Below are positions 14,885 to 22,729 of a stretch of DNA of 33,043 nt, piece after piece (the first letter of the stretch is position 1; every line of letters begins with the position of its first letter). The DNA is taken from contig JAISSS010000028.1 of the NCBI GenBank assembly GCA_031272965.1, forward strand, positions 1-33,043. The letters run 5' to 3'. A model generated the notes under the pieces. That model was not told the origin of the DNA and made no database searches. It saw only the letters and a list, made by a program, of their open reading frames with translations. The translations under genes were made by a program, and so were the position numbers. Source of the DNA: Bacteroidales bacterium. GTDB taxonomy: Bacteria > Bacteroidota > Bacteroidia > Bacteroidales > Prolixibacteraceae.

Positions 14885-17041
14885 ATGAACGCATATAAGA
14901 CAAGTGAAATCAGGAACATTACGTTATTAGGTAATGCCGGATGCGGGAAAACCACCCTCGCGGAAGCCATGCTTTTCGAGGGTGGGACAATCAACCGCCG
15001 TGGAGATGTGGCCGCAAAGAACACCGTTTCGGATAACTCTGCCGTTGAACAGGACTACGGCAATTCGGTGTTCTCCTCGGTACTGTCCACAGAATACAAT
15101 AACAGGAAGCTGAACATCATTGACACTCCGGGGATGGACGATTTCCGGGGCGCAGTGATTTCGTCAATTCACGTTACGGGGAGCGGCCTGTTAGTAATCA
15201 ATACCGCGCATGGCATCGAAGCCGGCACCGAATCGGCGCTCCGCTTGATGGAGAAAGTGAAAAAGCCCGTCATCATTCTGCTCAACCAGCTGGATAACGA
15301 CAATGCCAATTACGAGCAGTCAGTTGAGCGGCTACACGAGATGCTCGGCAACAAAGTGGTAAAAGTTCAATATCCGGTGAATCCGGGGCCGGGTTTCAAC
15401 GGCATCATTGACGTGCTGAAGATGAAATACTACAAATATCCGGCCGGGGGTGGCAAGCCGGAAGTGCTCGAAATCCCCGCCTCGGAAGCCGATAAAGCCG
15501 CCGAGCTGCAAAACGAGCTGATAGAGAAGGCCGCCGAAAACGACGAAGGCCTCATGGAGCTGTACTTCGACAAGGGCACTCTCACCGAAGACGAGATGCG
15601 GCAAGGCATCAAACTGGGTATGCTGGCCCGCAGCCTGTTCCCCGTATTCTGTACATCTGCCCGCAACAACATCGGGGTAGGCCGTCTCATGGAGTTTATC
15701 ACCAATGTTGCCCCCTCGCCTGCCGAAGCAGTAGAGATGAAAGAACTTAACGGCAAAAAGCCCGCAGTAAACCCTGACGCTCCCACCTCACTGTTCGTCT
15801 TTAAGACCTCCATAGAGCCGCACGTGGGCGAAATCACCTACTTTAAAGTGATGAGCGGTACCGTCCGCGAAGGCCAGGACCTCATAAACTCCAAAACAGA
15901 GAACAAGGAACGTATCTCACAGCTGTTCGTTCCCGCCGGAAAGAACCGCACCAAAGTTACCGAACTCTATGCCGGCGACATCGGCGCAACCGTGAAGCTG
16001 CGCGAAACCAAGCTGAACCACACGCTTAGCGATAAGGAAGCGGCTTACCATTTCGCCCCCGTCGAGTTTCCCGCCGCCCGCCACACCATCGCCATCAAAG
16101 CCGTTAACGAGGCCGAAGATGAAAAAGTGGCCGAAGCTTTCCAGAAGCTGCACGATGAAGACCCCACTTTCACGGTGGAGTATTCCAAAGAGCTCAAGCA
16201 GATGATAGTAAGTACGCAGGGCGAATACCACCTCGGCGTGTTAAAATGGTTCTACAAGAACGTCTTCAAAATAGACATTGATTTTCAGGCGCCAAAAATC
16301 CCCTACCGCGAGACCATCACCAAAGCAGCACAGGCCGACTACCGCCACAAGAAGCAGTCGGGTGGTGCAGGGCAGTTTGGCGAGGTGCACCTCATCATCG
16401 AGCCGTGGGAAGAAGGCTCAACCCCGAAATCGCAGTTCGTTCTCGGTGGCAAAGAATACAGGATGTCTGTCCGCGACACGCAGGAATACCCGCTGGCGTG
16501 GGGCGGCAAACTGATGTTCTTCAACTGCATCGTAGGCGGTTCCATCGACACCCGCTTTATGCCCGCTATCCTCAAGGGAATCATGGAGAAGATGGAAGAG
16601 GGGCCGCTAACCGGCTCGTATGCCCGCGACATCGCCGTGTATGTCTATGACGGCAAGATGCATCCGGTAGATTCAAATGAAATATCGTTCAAATTAGCCG
16701 GACGCAACGCCTTCTCAAAAGCCTTCCGCAATGCCGCCCCCAAGATTCTTGAACCCGTTTATGACCTCGAAGTGCTGATGCCCGCCGACAAGATGGGCGA
16801 CATCATGAGCGACCTGCAGGGCCGCCGCGCCCTGATTATGGGCATGGAGAGCGACAAAGGGCTCGAAAAAATCAAAGCCAAAGTGCCGCTGAAAGAAATG
16901 TTTAAATATGCCACCACCGTCAGCTCAATCACGCAGGGACGCGGCATGTTTTCCCTCTCCTTCTCCGGCTATGAAAAGGCGCCGCAGGAAGTACAGGATG
17001 CTCTGCTGGCCGAATACGCTGCCAAGCAGGACGAGGAGTAA
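14885..17041 (+). CDS. fusA2: Elongation factor G paralogue (EF-G2 type) with altered GTPase motifs
   Basis: A 718-residue translation factor with the full EF-G domain order: G domain (1-about 280), domain II, domain III, domain IV with GGAGQFGEVHL, and domain V. The P-loop is GNAGCGKT (16-23) rather than AHIDAGKT; G3 is DTPGM (80-84), so the catalytic His of DTPGH is Met84; switch I has YGNSV where canonical EF-G has RGITI; G4 is NQLD (134-137). These changes, judged by eye, match a Bacteroides EF-G2 type reported to support translocation without hydrolysing GTP and to accumulate in carbon starvation. A tetracycline-resistance or RF3-like GTPase was considered and rejected on domain IV. rhaB follows 17 bases downstream. 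Confidence 0.88.
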   Translation: MNAYKTSEIRNITLLGNAGCGKTTLAEAMLFEGGTINRRGDVAAKNTVSDNSAVEQDYGNSVFSSVLSTEYNNRKLNIIDTPGMDDFRGAVISSIHVTGSGLLVINTAHGIEAGTESALRLMEKVKKPVIILLNQLDNDNANYEQSVERLHEMLGNKVVKVQYPVNPGPGFNGIIDVLKMKYYKYPAGGGKPEVLEIPASEADKAAELQNELIEKAAENDEGLMELYFDKGTLTEDEMRQGIKLGMLARSLFPVFCTSARNNIGVGRLMEFITNVAPSPAEAVEMKELNGKKPAVNPDAPTSLFVFKTSIEPHVGEITYFKVMSGTVREGQDLINSKTENKERISQLFVPAGKNRTKVTELYAGDIGATVKLRETKLNHTLSDKEAAYHFAPVEFPAARHTIAIKAVNEAEDEKVAEAFQKLHDEDPTFTVEYSKELKQMIVSTQGEYHLGVLKWFYKNVFKIDIDFQAPKIPYRETITKAAQADYRHKKQSGGAGQFGEVHLIIEPWEEGSTPKSQFVLGGKEYRMSVRDTQEYPLAWGGKLMFFNCIVGGSIDTRFMPAILKGIMEKMEEGPLTGSYARDIAVYVYDGKMHPVDSNEISFKLAGRNAFSKAFRNAAPKILEPVYDLEVLMPADKMGDIMSDLQGRRALIMGMESDKGLEKIKAKVPLKEMFKYATTVSSITQGRGMFSLSFSGYEKAPQEVQDALLAEYAAKQDEE

Positions 17042-17058
17042 GTATTAACCGGACAGTT

Positions 17059-18531
17059 ATGAATGTGAAGAAATATTTTTTAGCCTTCGACCTGGGCGCC
17101 TCCAGCGGGCGCGCAGTGTTGGGGACGCTGGAGCAGGGCAAACTCCTGCTGACCGAAATCCACCGGTTCCCAAACCGGATGCAGTATATTAATGGCCATT
17201 TCTATTGGAACATCTTCAGCCTCTTTGAAGAGCTGAAAACCGGCCTGAAGAAGTGCGTAGAGCAGGGTATCCAGCCCGATTCTGTCGGCATTGACACGTG
17301 GGGCGTCGATTTTGTGCATCTCGACCGTGACGGCATGTTGCTGTCGCTGCCCACTGCATACCGCGACGGGCGCACTGACCACGCCATGGACGACCTCTTC
17401 CGCATCGTGCCGCGGTCGGACGTATATATGCAGACAGGCATCCAGTTTATGCAGTTCAACAGCCTGTTCCAGCTCTTTACTATGGTGCAGTCGAACAGCC
17501 CGTTATTGGGCATCACCGAGAAAATCCTGTTCATTCCTGACGCCCTGAACTACCTGTTTTCGGGGGTGGCCAAGACCGAATTTTCTATTGCCAGCACCAG
17601 CCAGATGCTCAAACCCGGACGCTGTGAATGGCAGAGCCCGCTGTTGGAGGAAGTGGGAATACCCACACGGATTCTGGGCGATATCATCCTGCCCGGAACC
17701 GTACTCGGCCCGATTTTGCCGGACATCGCGCAGGAAGCCGGATGTGCACAGCTGCCGGTGATAGCCGTCGCCGGCCATGATACCGCCTCGGCAGTGGCCG
17801 CCGCCCCGGCAGACAGCGAAAACTTCGTATATATCAGCTCCGGCACCTGGTCGTTGATGGGCATCGAAAGCCCCCAACCGATAGTGTCGCCGCAAACACA
17901 GGCCATGAACTTCACCAACGAGGGAGGAGTGGAAGGAACTACCCGCTTCCTGAAGAACATCATGGGCATGTGGCTCATCCAGGAGAGCCGCCGCTGCTGG
18001 GCGCGCGAAAAAGACTACTCATGGGACGAGATGGTACAGCTGGCCCGCTCGGCAGAACCGTTCCGTTATATCGTGGACCCCGATGCCGCCGGATTCCTCA
18101 ACCCGCCCGACATGCCGCAGGCCATTGTTGACTTCTGTGTCCGCACCGGTCAGGGACAGCCCTCCTCCCACGCCCAGATTATTCGCTGCATATACGACAG
18201 CCTCGCCCTCAAATACCGCTATACGCTCGACCAAATCAGGCAGGTGTCAAATACCCCCTTCACGAAAATCCATATCATAGGGGGCGGCGCCAACAACAGA
18301 TTTCTCAACCAGCTCACCGCCGACGTTACCGGATTGACGGTAGTGGCCGGACCAACAGAAGCCACCGCAACCGGCAACATCCTGATGCAGGCCAAAGCAT
18401 TGGGCGCAGTAAATTCGCTCGCCGAAATGCGCAAGATTATCCGCGAATCATTCGACGTGGAAGTGTTTACACCAGGTACTGCCGCAGGCGCCGACGGAGC
18501 TTACGTCCGCTACTGTAAGCTGTTGCAGTAA
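17059..18531 (+). CDS. rhaB: Rhamnulokinase
   Basis: Phosphorylates L-rhamnulose with ATP in rhamnose catabolism; FGGY carbohydrate kinase family, cytoplasm. The 490 residues have the normal length. Visible are FDLGASSGRAVLG (10-22) at the first phosphate loop, GIDTWGVDFVHLD (78-90), the catalytic Asp241 in VAGHDTASA, the GTWSLMG loop (262-268), and HIIGGGANNRFLNQLTAD, all typical of rhamnulokinase rather than xylulose or glycerol kinases. The gene is close behind the EF-G paralogue and ends in a strong terminator. No isomerase, aldolase, permease or regulator of rhamnose use is adjacent, unlike the usual rha operon. Confidence 0.92.
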   Translation: MNVKKYFLAFDLGASSGRAVLGTLEQGKLLLTEIHRFPNRMQYINGHFYWNIFSLFEELKTGLKKCVEQGIQPDSVGIDTWGVDFVHLDRDGMLLSLPTAYRDGRTDHAMDDLFRIVPRSDVYMQTGIQFMQFNSLFQLFTMVQSNSPLLGITEKILFIPDALNYLFSGVAKTEFSIASTSQMLKPGRCEWQSPLLEEVGIPTRILGDIILPGTVLGPILPDIAQEAGCAQLPVIAVAGHDTASAVAAAPADSENFVYISSGTWSLMGIESPQPIVSPQTQAMNFTNEGGVEGTTRFLKNIMGMWLIQESRRCWAREKDYSWDEMVQLARSAEPFRYIVDPDAAGFLNPPDMPQAIVDFCVRTGQGQPSSHAQIIRCIYDSLALKYRYTLDQIRQVSNTPFTKIHIIGGGANNRFLNQLTADVTGLTVVAGPTEATATGNILMQAKALGAVNSLAEMRKIIRESFDVEVFTPGTAAGADGAYVRYCKLLQ

Positions 18532-18546
18532 CCTCTTTAAATATAA

Positions 18547-18583
18547 GGCGCCCGCCTGTTATCAACAAGGGGCGCCATTTTTT
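18547..18583 (+). terminator. Intrinsic terminator after rhaB
   Basis: GGCGCCC (18547-18553) pairs with GGGCGCC (18570-18576) around a 16-base loop, followed by ATTTTTT. It begins 15 bases after the rhaB stop codon and separates it from the convergent imelysin gene. Confidence 0.85.
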
Positions 18584-18640
18584 CATGCTGCGGTGGCAAC
18601 AGAACATATACAAAGTGAGCAAATAAAACTGAATGTAATG

Positions 18641-19819
18641 TCAATATACAATATTGCTGATGGTGTTTAGCAGGTCGGCGAGTTCGCGGCATACGTCCAC
18701 TGCGGCATCCACGCGCTGGTCGTGTTCATTGCTGCCGTCTTTATGGGCTTTTACTACCTCGTAGAACGAGAGCGTTCCGTTTTGGCCGATAGCGGCGATT
18801 TTGGTCAGCGTTTCCTCAATTTTAGCCTTAATATTGGCGTCCAATTCGGCATTAGCGGCTTTCACGAGGGTACTCAGCGCGGTTGCTGTGCGCGTATTGT
18901 CATCGGTTCCGCCGAGGTAGGCGTTCTTGATGCTCAGGATGTTGTTGGTGTAGTCATCAAGCGAATGCCAGCTGTACCACGATTCCACATCTTCGATTTT
19001 TTTGTCGTTATAAGGCGCCTGGATTTTGGTGATTCCCACTTCTTCGGCGATGCCGCTGGCACCTCCTGCGCTGAATATTTCAGAGACGGCAGCGGCTAAC
19101 GAGCTGTGTTTCAGGCCTTTTTTAAAGCCTTCGGCATAGTTCATGTAAGCGGCGTTGTCTTTGATGAGGTGGTCAACGACGGCCTGATTTTCACGGAACA
19201 CAGTTTTCATCTCGGTGGGGACGCTGTCTTCGCCTTTCCAGGCCACATAGAGAGAAATGATGTCCCAGACGAGGGCGTCGGTGGCGGCGGTCAGGTAGGT
19301 GAGTTCCTTATCGGTAACCTGTGCGCAGGGGCGGGGCTGGCCGTCGCGGAACAGCAGGTATTCGGTAACATGGAATCCGATGACGTTGCCCTCCAATTCC
19401 CAGGCTTGGGCGCCGGTGGTGACGGTTCCCGATTCTATTGAGCGTTGTATGTCGAGCAGTTCGAGTGGCCAGTCGTCAATGTGGCCGTCAATGCTCAGGG
19501 CTTCGTCGCCGACAGGACCGAAGAGGAAAGCCTCGCTTTTCTCCCACCATATACGGGCGGCCATCCACGCATCGGCGGCGGCGTTCATGGCCGCGTCGCT
19601 CGGAGCTGTTTTCAGCGCCTGGTTTGCTGTCCGCATGACTAACGCCGCCTCTGCCAGCGCCTTATAGGTGGGCAATACGGTGCTTTCCACATAGTTATTT
19701 AACACTGCCAGGTATTGTTCATCCCGGTCGTCATCGTCATCGCTGTCGTTTCCGCACGCAAACAATCCGGCACATATAGCTATTAACGCCGGATAAAAGA
19801 ACAAATTTTTTACGTTCAT
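18641..19819 (-). CDS. Imelysin-family lipoprotein, probably surface exposed
   Basis: A 392-residue protein of the imelysin (M75-like) family, which is linked to iron uptake in other bacteria, although peptidase activity is doubtful. The family motif GxHxxE is present as GFHVTEYLLF, with the preceding WELEGNVI. The N-terminus is a lipoprotein signal ending at Cys22 (GLFAC). Directly after it comes GNDSDDDDDRDE, an acidic stretch like the lipoprotein export signals that send Bacteroidota lipoproteins to the cell surface. I chose the ATG at 19819 rather than one four codons upstream, since it gives a normal signal peptide. No TonB receptor or partner lipoprotein lies next to it, so any iron role is inference. 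Confidence 0.85.
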   Translation of the reverse strand: MNVKNLFFYPALIAICAGLFACGNDSDDDDDRDEQYLAVLNNYVESTVLPTYKALAEAALVMRTANQALKTAPSDAAMNAAADAWMAARIWWEKSEAFLFGPVGDEALSIDGHIDDWPLELLDIQRSIESGTVTTGAQAWELEGNVIGFHVTEYLLFRDGQPRPCAQVTDKELTYLTAATDALVWDIISLYVAWKGEDSVPTEMKTVFRENQAVVDHLIKDNAAYMNYAEGFKKGLKHSSLAAAVSEIFSAGGASGIAEEVGITKIQAPYNDKKIEDVESWYSWHSLDDYTNNILSIKNAYLGGTDDNTRTATALSTLVKAANAELDANIKAKIEETLTKIAAIGQNGTLSFYEVVKAHKDGSNEHDQRVDAAVDVCRELADLLNTISNIVY

Positions 19820-19840
19820 ATTTGATGTCATTTAACGCTG

Positions 19841-19871
19841 CAAAATAACGGCATTTTTGCAATCTGTACAA
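19841..19871 (-). promoter_or_regulatory. Promoter of the imelysin gene (TTG-N20-TTATTTTG)
   Basis: On the minus strand TTG (19871-19869) is followed after 20 bases by TTATTTTG (19848-19841), close to the Bacteroidota TTTG-N19-21-TAnnTTTG pattern with one mismatch in the -7 box. It lies 22 bases upstream of the chosen ATG. The stretch 19820-19971 holds no gene. Confidence 0.5.
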
Positions 19872-19971
19872 TCCCTATTTGTTAGGAAAAAGGCATCTCC
19901 TATTCCCTATTTTTGGTGAATAATACAGCGATGGCGGCATATTGCATGACAAATAATGGCCGCGGCGCGAT

Positions 19972-20595
19972 TTATTTTGTGGGGAACAGCCCGTGTATAT
20001 GTGCATCAATGCGGTCGCTGACCATGCTGATGTCGTTGGGATTGTCAATAAAATTGGTTCTGTCGATGTCAATAATCATCACTTCGCTCTTTTTGTACCG
20101 CGAAATCCATGCCTCATACCGCTGGTTAAGCTGGCTAAGATAATCGAGGCGGATAGAGCTTTCGTATTCGCGGCCGCGTTTCTGAATCTGTTTCACTAAT
20201 GTCGGCACTGACGCGCGCAGATATATCAGCAGGTCAGGGGCTTTAATGATATTGCCAATCAGTTCATAAATGCTCATATAATTGGTGAAATCGCGCATTG
20301 ATAACAGTCCCATAGACTGTAAGTTGGATGCGAAAATCTCAGCATCCTCAAAAATTGTGCGGTCCTGAATAACTGTTTGGGCCTCTGCCTGAATAGAGAG
20401 GATTTGCCGGTATCGGGCATGAAGGAAGTGGATTTGCAGGTTGAAAGCCCAACGCTGCATGTCCTTATAGAAATCGTCCAGATACGGGTTGTCTTCCGGG
20501 TCCTCATAAATTGGCGTCCATCCGTATTGCTTTGACAGTAACTCCGTTAATGTCGTCTTTCCAGAACCAATGTTTCCTGCAATTGCAATGTACAT
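19972..20595 (-). CDS. Deoxynucleoside kinase
   Basis: Phosphorylates deoxynucleosides for salvage, cytoplasmic. The 207-residue protein has the P-loop GNIGSGKTT (7-15), the YEDPEDNPYLDDFY segment (30-43) carrying the base Glu31, the DRTIFEDAEIFA motif (78-89; Asp78-Arg79, equivalent to the DRS motif), and an Arg-rich LID region (KQIQKRGREYE). These fit the dAK/dCK/dGK family; the preferred base cannot be read from sequence. It has a -7 box of its own and is separate from the Maf gene upstream by 149 bases. A plain thymidylate kinase is excluded because the DRxIFED motif and length fit dNK better. Confidence 0.88.
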   Translation of the reverse strand: MYIAIAGNIGSGKTTLTELLSKQYGWTPIYEDPEDNPYLDDFYKDMQRWAFNLQIHFLHARYRQILSIQAEAQTVIQDRTIFEDAEIFASNLQSMGLLSMRDFTNYMSIYELIGNIIKAPDLLIYLRASVPTLVKQIQKRGREYESSIRLDYLSQLNQRYEAWISRYKKSEVMIIDIDRTNFIDNPNDISMVSDRIDAHIHGLFPTK

Positions 20596-20624
20596 TTTCC
20601 CTAAGTTTTTAAAATTAGTGCGTT

Positions 20625-20649
20625 AAAGCGCCAACAAATGTAGCGCTTT
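20625..20649 (-). promoter_or_regulatory. -7 box of the deoxynucleoside kinase gene enclosed by an inverted repeat
   Basis: The minus strand reads TACATTTG (20642-20635), a full TAnnTTTG match 39 bases upstream of the ATG. It lies entirely inside the 11-base spacer of a perfect 7-base inverted repeat, AAAGCGC (20625-20631) and GCGCTTT (20643-20649). This could be an operator, a hairpin, or chance. Confidence 0.45.
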
Positions 20650-20723
20650 TTGGGTTACGGCCGCCATTGCGTCTCAAAAAAAGTGCGTATGTTAAAAAAA
20701 AGCGTCTTTTCTTTACTGCTGTC

Positions 20724-20741
20724 AGCAGCCGTTTTGCTGCT
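20724..20741 (-). terminator. Weak hairpin just after the Maf gene
   Basis: AGCAGC (20724-20729) pairs with GCTGCT (20736-20741) over a 6-base loop, four bases after the Maf stop codon. On the minus strand no T-run follows directly (the next is about 25 bases on), so termination of the M23-to-Maf unit here is only possible. Confidence 0.28.
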
Positions 20742-20744
20742 TTT

Positions 20745-21323
20745 TCAGAACTTCTTGAGGTGCTGGTAGAGCTGGTGCAGGGGCAGTCCCATGACGTTAT
20801 AGAACGAGCCTTCGATGCGGCTTATGGCCACATAGCCGAGCCATTCCTGAATGCCATAGCCGCCAGCCTTGTCGTATGGATGAAAGTGGTCAACGTAGTA
20901 GGCTATTTCCGCGTCAAGCAGTTCCTCAAAGCGCACTTCCGACACCGAATGGAACGACAGTTGCCGCTCGGTGGTGCGGATATGCATGCCGGTGATGACC
21001 TGGTGTTGCGCGTTGGAGAGGTCTTTGAGCATGTCTATAGCTTCCTGTCGTGAGGCGGGTTTGTTCATTATGCGTCCGTCTTTCCAGACGATGGTGTCGG
21101 CGGTGATGAGCAGCTCGTCAGGTTGCATGGTGGCGCTGAGCGCGTTGGCTTTTTGCTCGGCCAGGAAGACGGGGATAGCGGTCATGCCCAGCTCGGCGGG
21201 GAAGGCTTCCGGCGCGTGGGAGGGGCGCACTTCAAAATCCAGGCCGAGTTCCTGCAACAGCTGTTGCCGACGCGGGGATTCTGACGCCAAAATAATGCGA
21301 TATTTTTTTAAATTATCTAACAT
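20745..21323 (-). CDS. Maf family nucleoside triphosphate pyrophosphatase
   Basis: A 192-residue housecleaning enzyme that hydrolyses non-canonical or surplus NTPs (dTTP/UTP in the branch it resembles). Maf hallmarks are LASESPRRQQLLQELGL (12-28), with the SxSPRR-type phosphate site, LAEQKANAL, and ITADTIVWKDGRIMNKP (73-89) with catalytic Asp76. The closing IEGSFYNVMGLPL segment is also conserved. It lies 36 bases downstream of the KdsC gene and is the last gene in the M23-DUF2520-KdsC-Maf run. The order KdsC-Maf is common in Bacteroidales. Confidence 0.92.
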   Translation of the reverse strand: MLDNLKKYRIILASESPRRQQLLQELGLDFEVRPSHAPEAFPAELGMTAIPVFLAEQKANALSATMQPDELLITADTIVWKDGRIMNKPASRQEAIDMLKDLSNAQHQVITGMHIRTTERQLSFHSVSEVRFEELLDAEIAYYVDHFHPYDKAGGYGIQEWLGYVAISRIEGSFYNVMGLPLHQLYQHLKKF

Positions 21324-21359
21324 AAGTTCATAATATTTCTAATTTCTGATAACTGACAA

Positions 21360-21887
21360 CTAATTCCTCCATAGGTAACTGTTCTCGTTAAGCCAGGTGT
21401 TCTGTATCCGCATGACCTGCTCAATCACATCGCGGACGCATCCCCGTCCGCCTTCTTTTGGTGAGATGTAGAGTGCGATGTCCTGAATGTCGTGGATTGC
21501 GTCGGCGGGGCAGGCCGACATTCCCACGGCTTTCATCACGCGGTAGTCGGGCATGTCGTCGCCCATATACAGGATTTGTTCGGCCGCCACGCCGGTTGCA
21601 TCCATGAACATGCGCAGACATTCCATCTTGTCGGACACGCCCATGAAGATGTGTTTCATGCCTAATTTTGCGTGCCGCAGTTTTACGCGCTCCACATATC
21701 CGGCGGTGATGATGCCCACGTGGTAGCCCATATTGCAGGCATTGCGGATGGCATATCCGTCTTTCACGTTGGTGGTTCGCACGGGGTCGCCTTCGGCGGT
21801 CAGCGGGGTTACATCAAGCGACAGCACTCCGTCAACATCGAAGATAAATGCCTTTATATCACTGAATTTCTCTTTTACAAATGTCAT
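21360..21887 (-). CDS. kdsC: KdsC-type HAD phosphatase (3-deoxy-D-manno-octulosonate 8-phosphate phosphatase)
   Basis: Dephosphorylates Kdo-8-phosphate on the way to CMP-Kdo for lipopolysaccharide. The 175-residue length and lack of a cap domain fit the C0-type KdsC/YrbI branch, which works as a tetramer. HAD motif I is FIFDVDGVLS (14-23; Asp17, Asp19), motif II is around IITAG (59-63), and the acidic motif IV is MGDDMPD (108-114). Some Bacteroides members act on KDN-9-phosphate instead, so the substrate is a family-level inference. Its 5' end overlaps the DUF2520 gene by 29 bases. Confidence 0.86.
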   Translation of the reverse strand: MTFVKEKFSDIKAFIFDVDGVLSLDVTPLTAEGDPVRTTNVKDGYAIRNACNMGYHVGIITAGYVERVKLRHAKLGMKHIFMGVSDKMECLRMFMDATGVAAEQILYMGDDMPDYRVMKAVGMSACPADAIHDIQDIALYISPKEGGRGCVRDVIEQVMRIQNTWLNENSYLWRN

Positions 21888-22665
21888 ATGTGTTTTTATT
21901 TTGATTAATAAACAGTTTCATAATTTGTGCTGACAGCAGGCTATACACGCGCCGGCAGTCGGGATTTGCGGCCAGCATTTCCAGATGGGTGGCGATAATT
22001 TGGCGGTCGTGGCGGCGGGCCGGGCCGGTCTGCGCCTGTAGCGGCGGAAGGTCGCCGATTTTGGCGGCCGTTTCACGGATGAGCGGTTCCAGCATGGCAA
22101 GCCTGCCCTCACTTACCCTGTCGGCCAGACAGTAGCAGTAGTTGACGAAGTTGCAGGCAAAAACGGCCGCCAGATGCAGCCGTTTGCGGGCGGCAGAATC
22201 CACCTCCACAACGACATCCGACACGGTCGCGGCAAGGCGGCGCAGCTCTTGTGCAAGTTCGGGCGTCGCCGCCTCTGTGCATACGGGGAAATCGCGGGCG
22301 CGGAGCGGGTGCTGCTTCGAGAACGTCTGTAGAGGATACATCACCCCGCAACGCGGACTGAACCGGCGCAACACATCCATCGGCAGGCTGCCGGAAGTAT
22401 GCGCCAGAATACAGCCATCCCACTGTCCCTGTTCCAGCACGGGCACAACGGCATCGTCGCTCAGTGCGGCCAGTATCAGGTCGGATGTGCGGTCTATGGC
22501 GGTCACATCGGTGGTGAACGGGGCACACAGCACGGCGGCCAGACTTTCAGCCGACCGTTGCGTCCGGCTGTAAACCTGTGCTATGCGGATGTCGGCAGCA
22601 CGGAATGCGCGCCCGAAGTGCGTCGCCACATTGCCGGCGCCTAAAAGTGTTATGCTACGAATCAT
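21859..22665 (-). CDS. Rossmann-like oxidoreductase with DUF2520 domain
   Basis: A 268-residue protein with an N-terminal NAD(P)-binding Rossmann fold (ITLLGAGNVATHFGRAF, residues 5-21), similar to pyrroline-5-carboxylate or ketopantoate reductases, and a helical C-terminal DUF2520 domain (about 130-255) containing VDSAARKRLHLAAVFACNF and TGPARRHD. The substrate is unknown. The ATG at 22665 was chosen over an in-frame TTG four codons earlier, as the fold starts right after it. It overlaps the KdsC gene by 29 bases and follows the M23 peptidase by 64 bases. The DUF2520-KdsC-Maf order recurs in Bacteroidales, which suggests a shared transcript, not necessarily a shared pathway. Confidence 0.85.
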   Translation of the reverse strand: MIRSITLLGAGNVATHFGRAFRAADIRIAQVYSRTQRSAESLAAVLCAPFTTDVTAIDRTSDLILAALSDDAVVPVLEQGQWDGCILAHTSGSLPMDVLRRFSPRCGVMYPLQTFSKQHPLRARDFPVCTEAATPELAQELRRLAATVSDVVVEVDSAARKRLHLAAVFACNFVNYCYCLADRVSEGRLAMLEPLIRETAAKIGDLPPLQAQTGPARRHDRQIIATHLEMLAANPDCRRVYSLLSAQIMKLFINQNKNTYDICKREIQ

Positions 22666-22729
22666 AATCAACCGCAAAGTTATAAAAAAATCCGTTACGG
22701 GCCATTCCTTCCGGCGTATATGCCTGATT

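Noticed and set aside
20716-20728. Palindrome CTGCTGTCAGCAG
   Set aside because: Arms meet around a single base, so it cannot form a hairpin, and it lies in a short gap with no promoter element next to it; likely part of the weak hairpin after Maf or chance.
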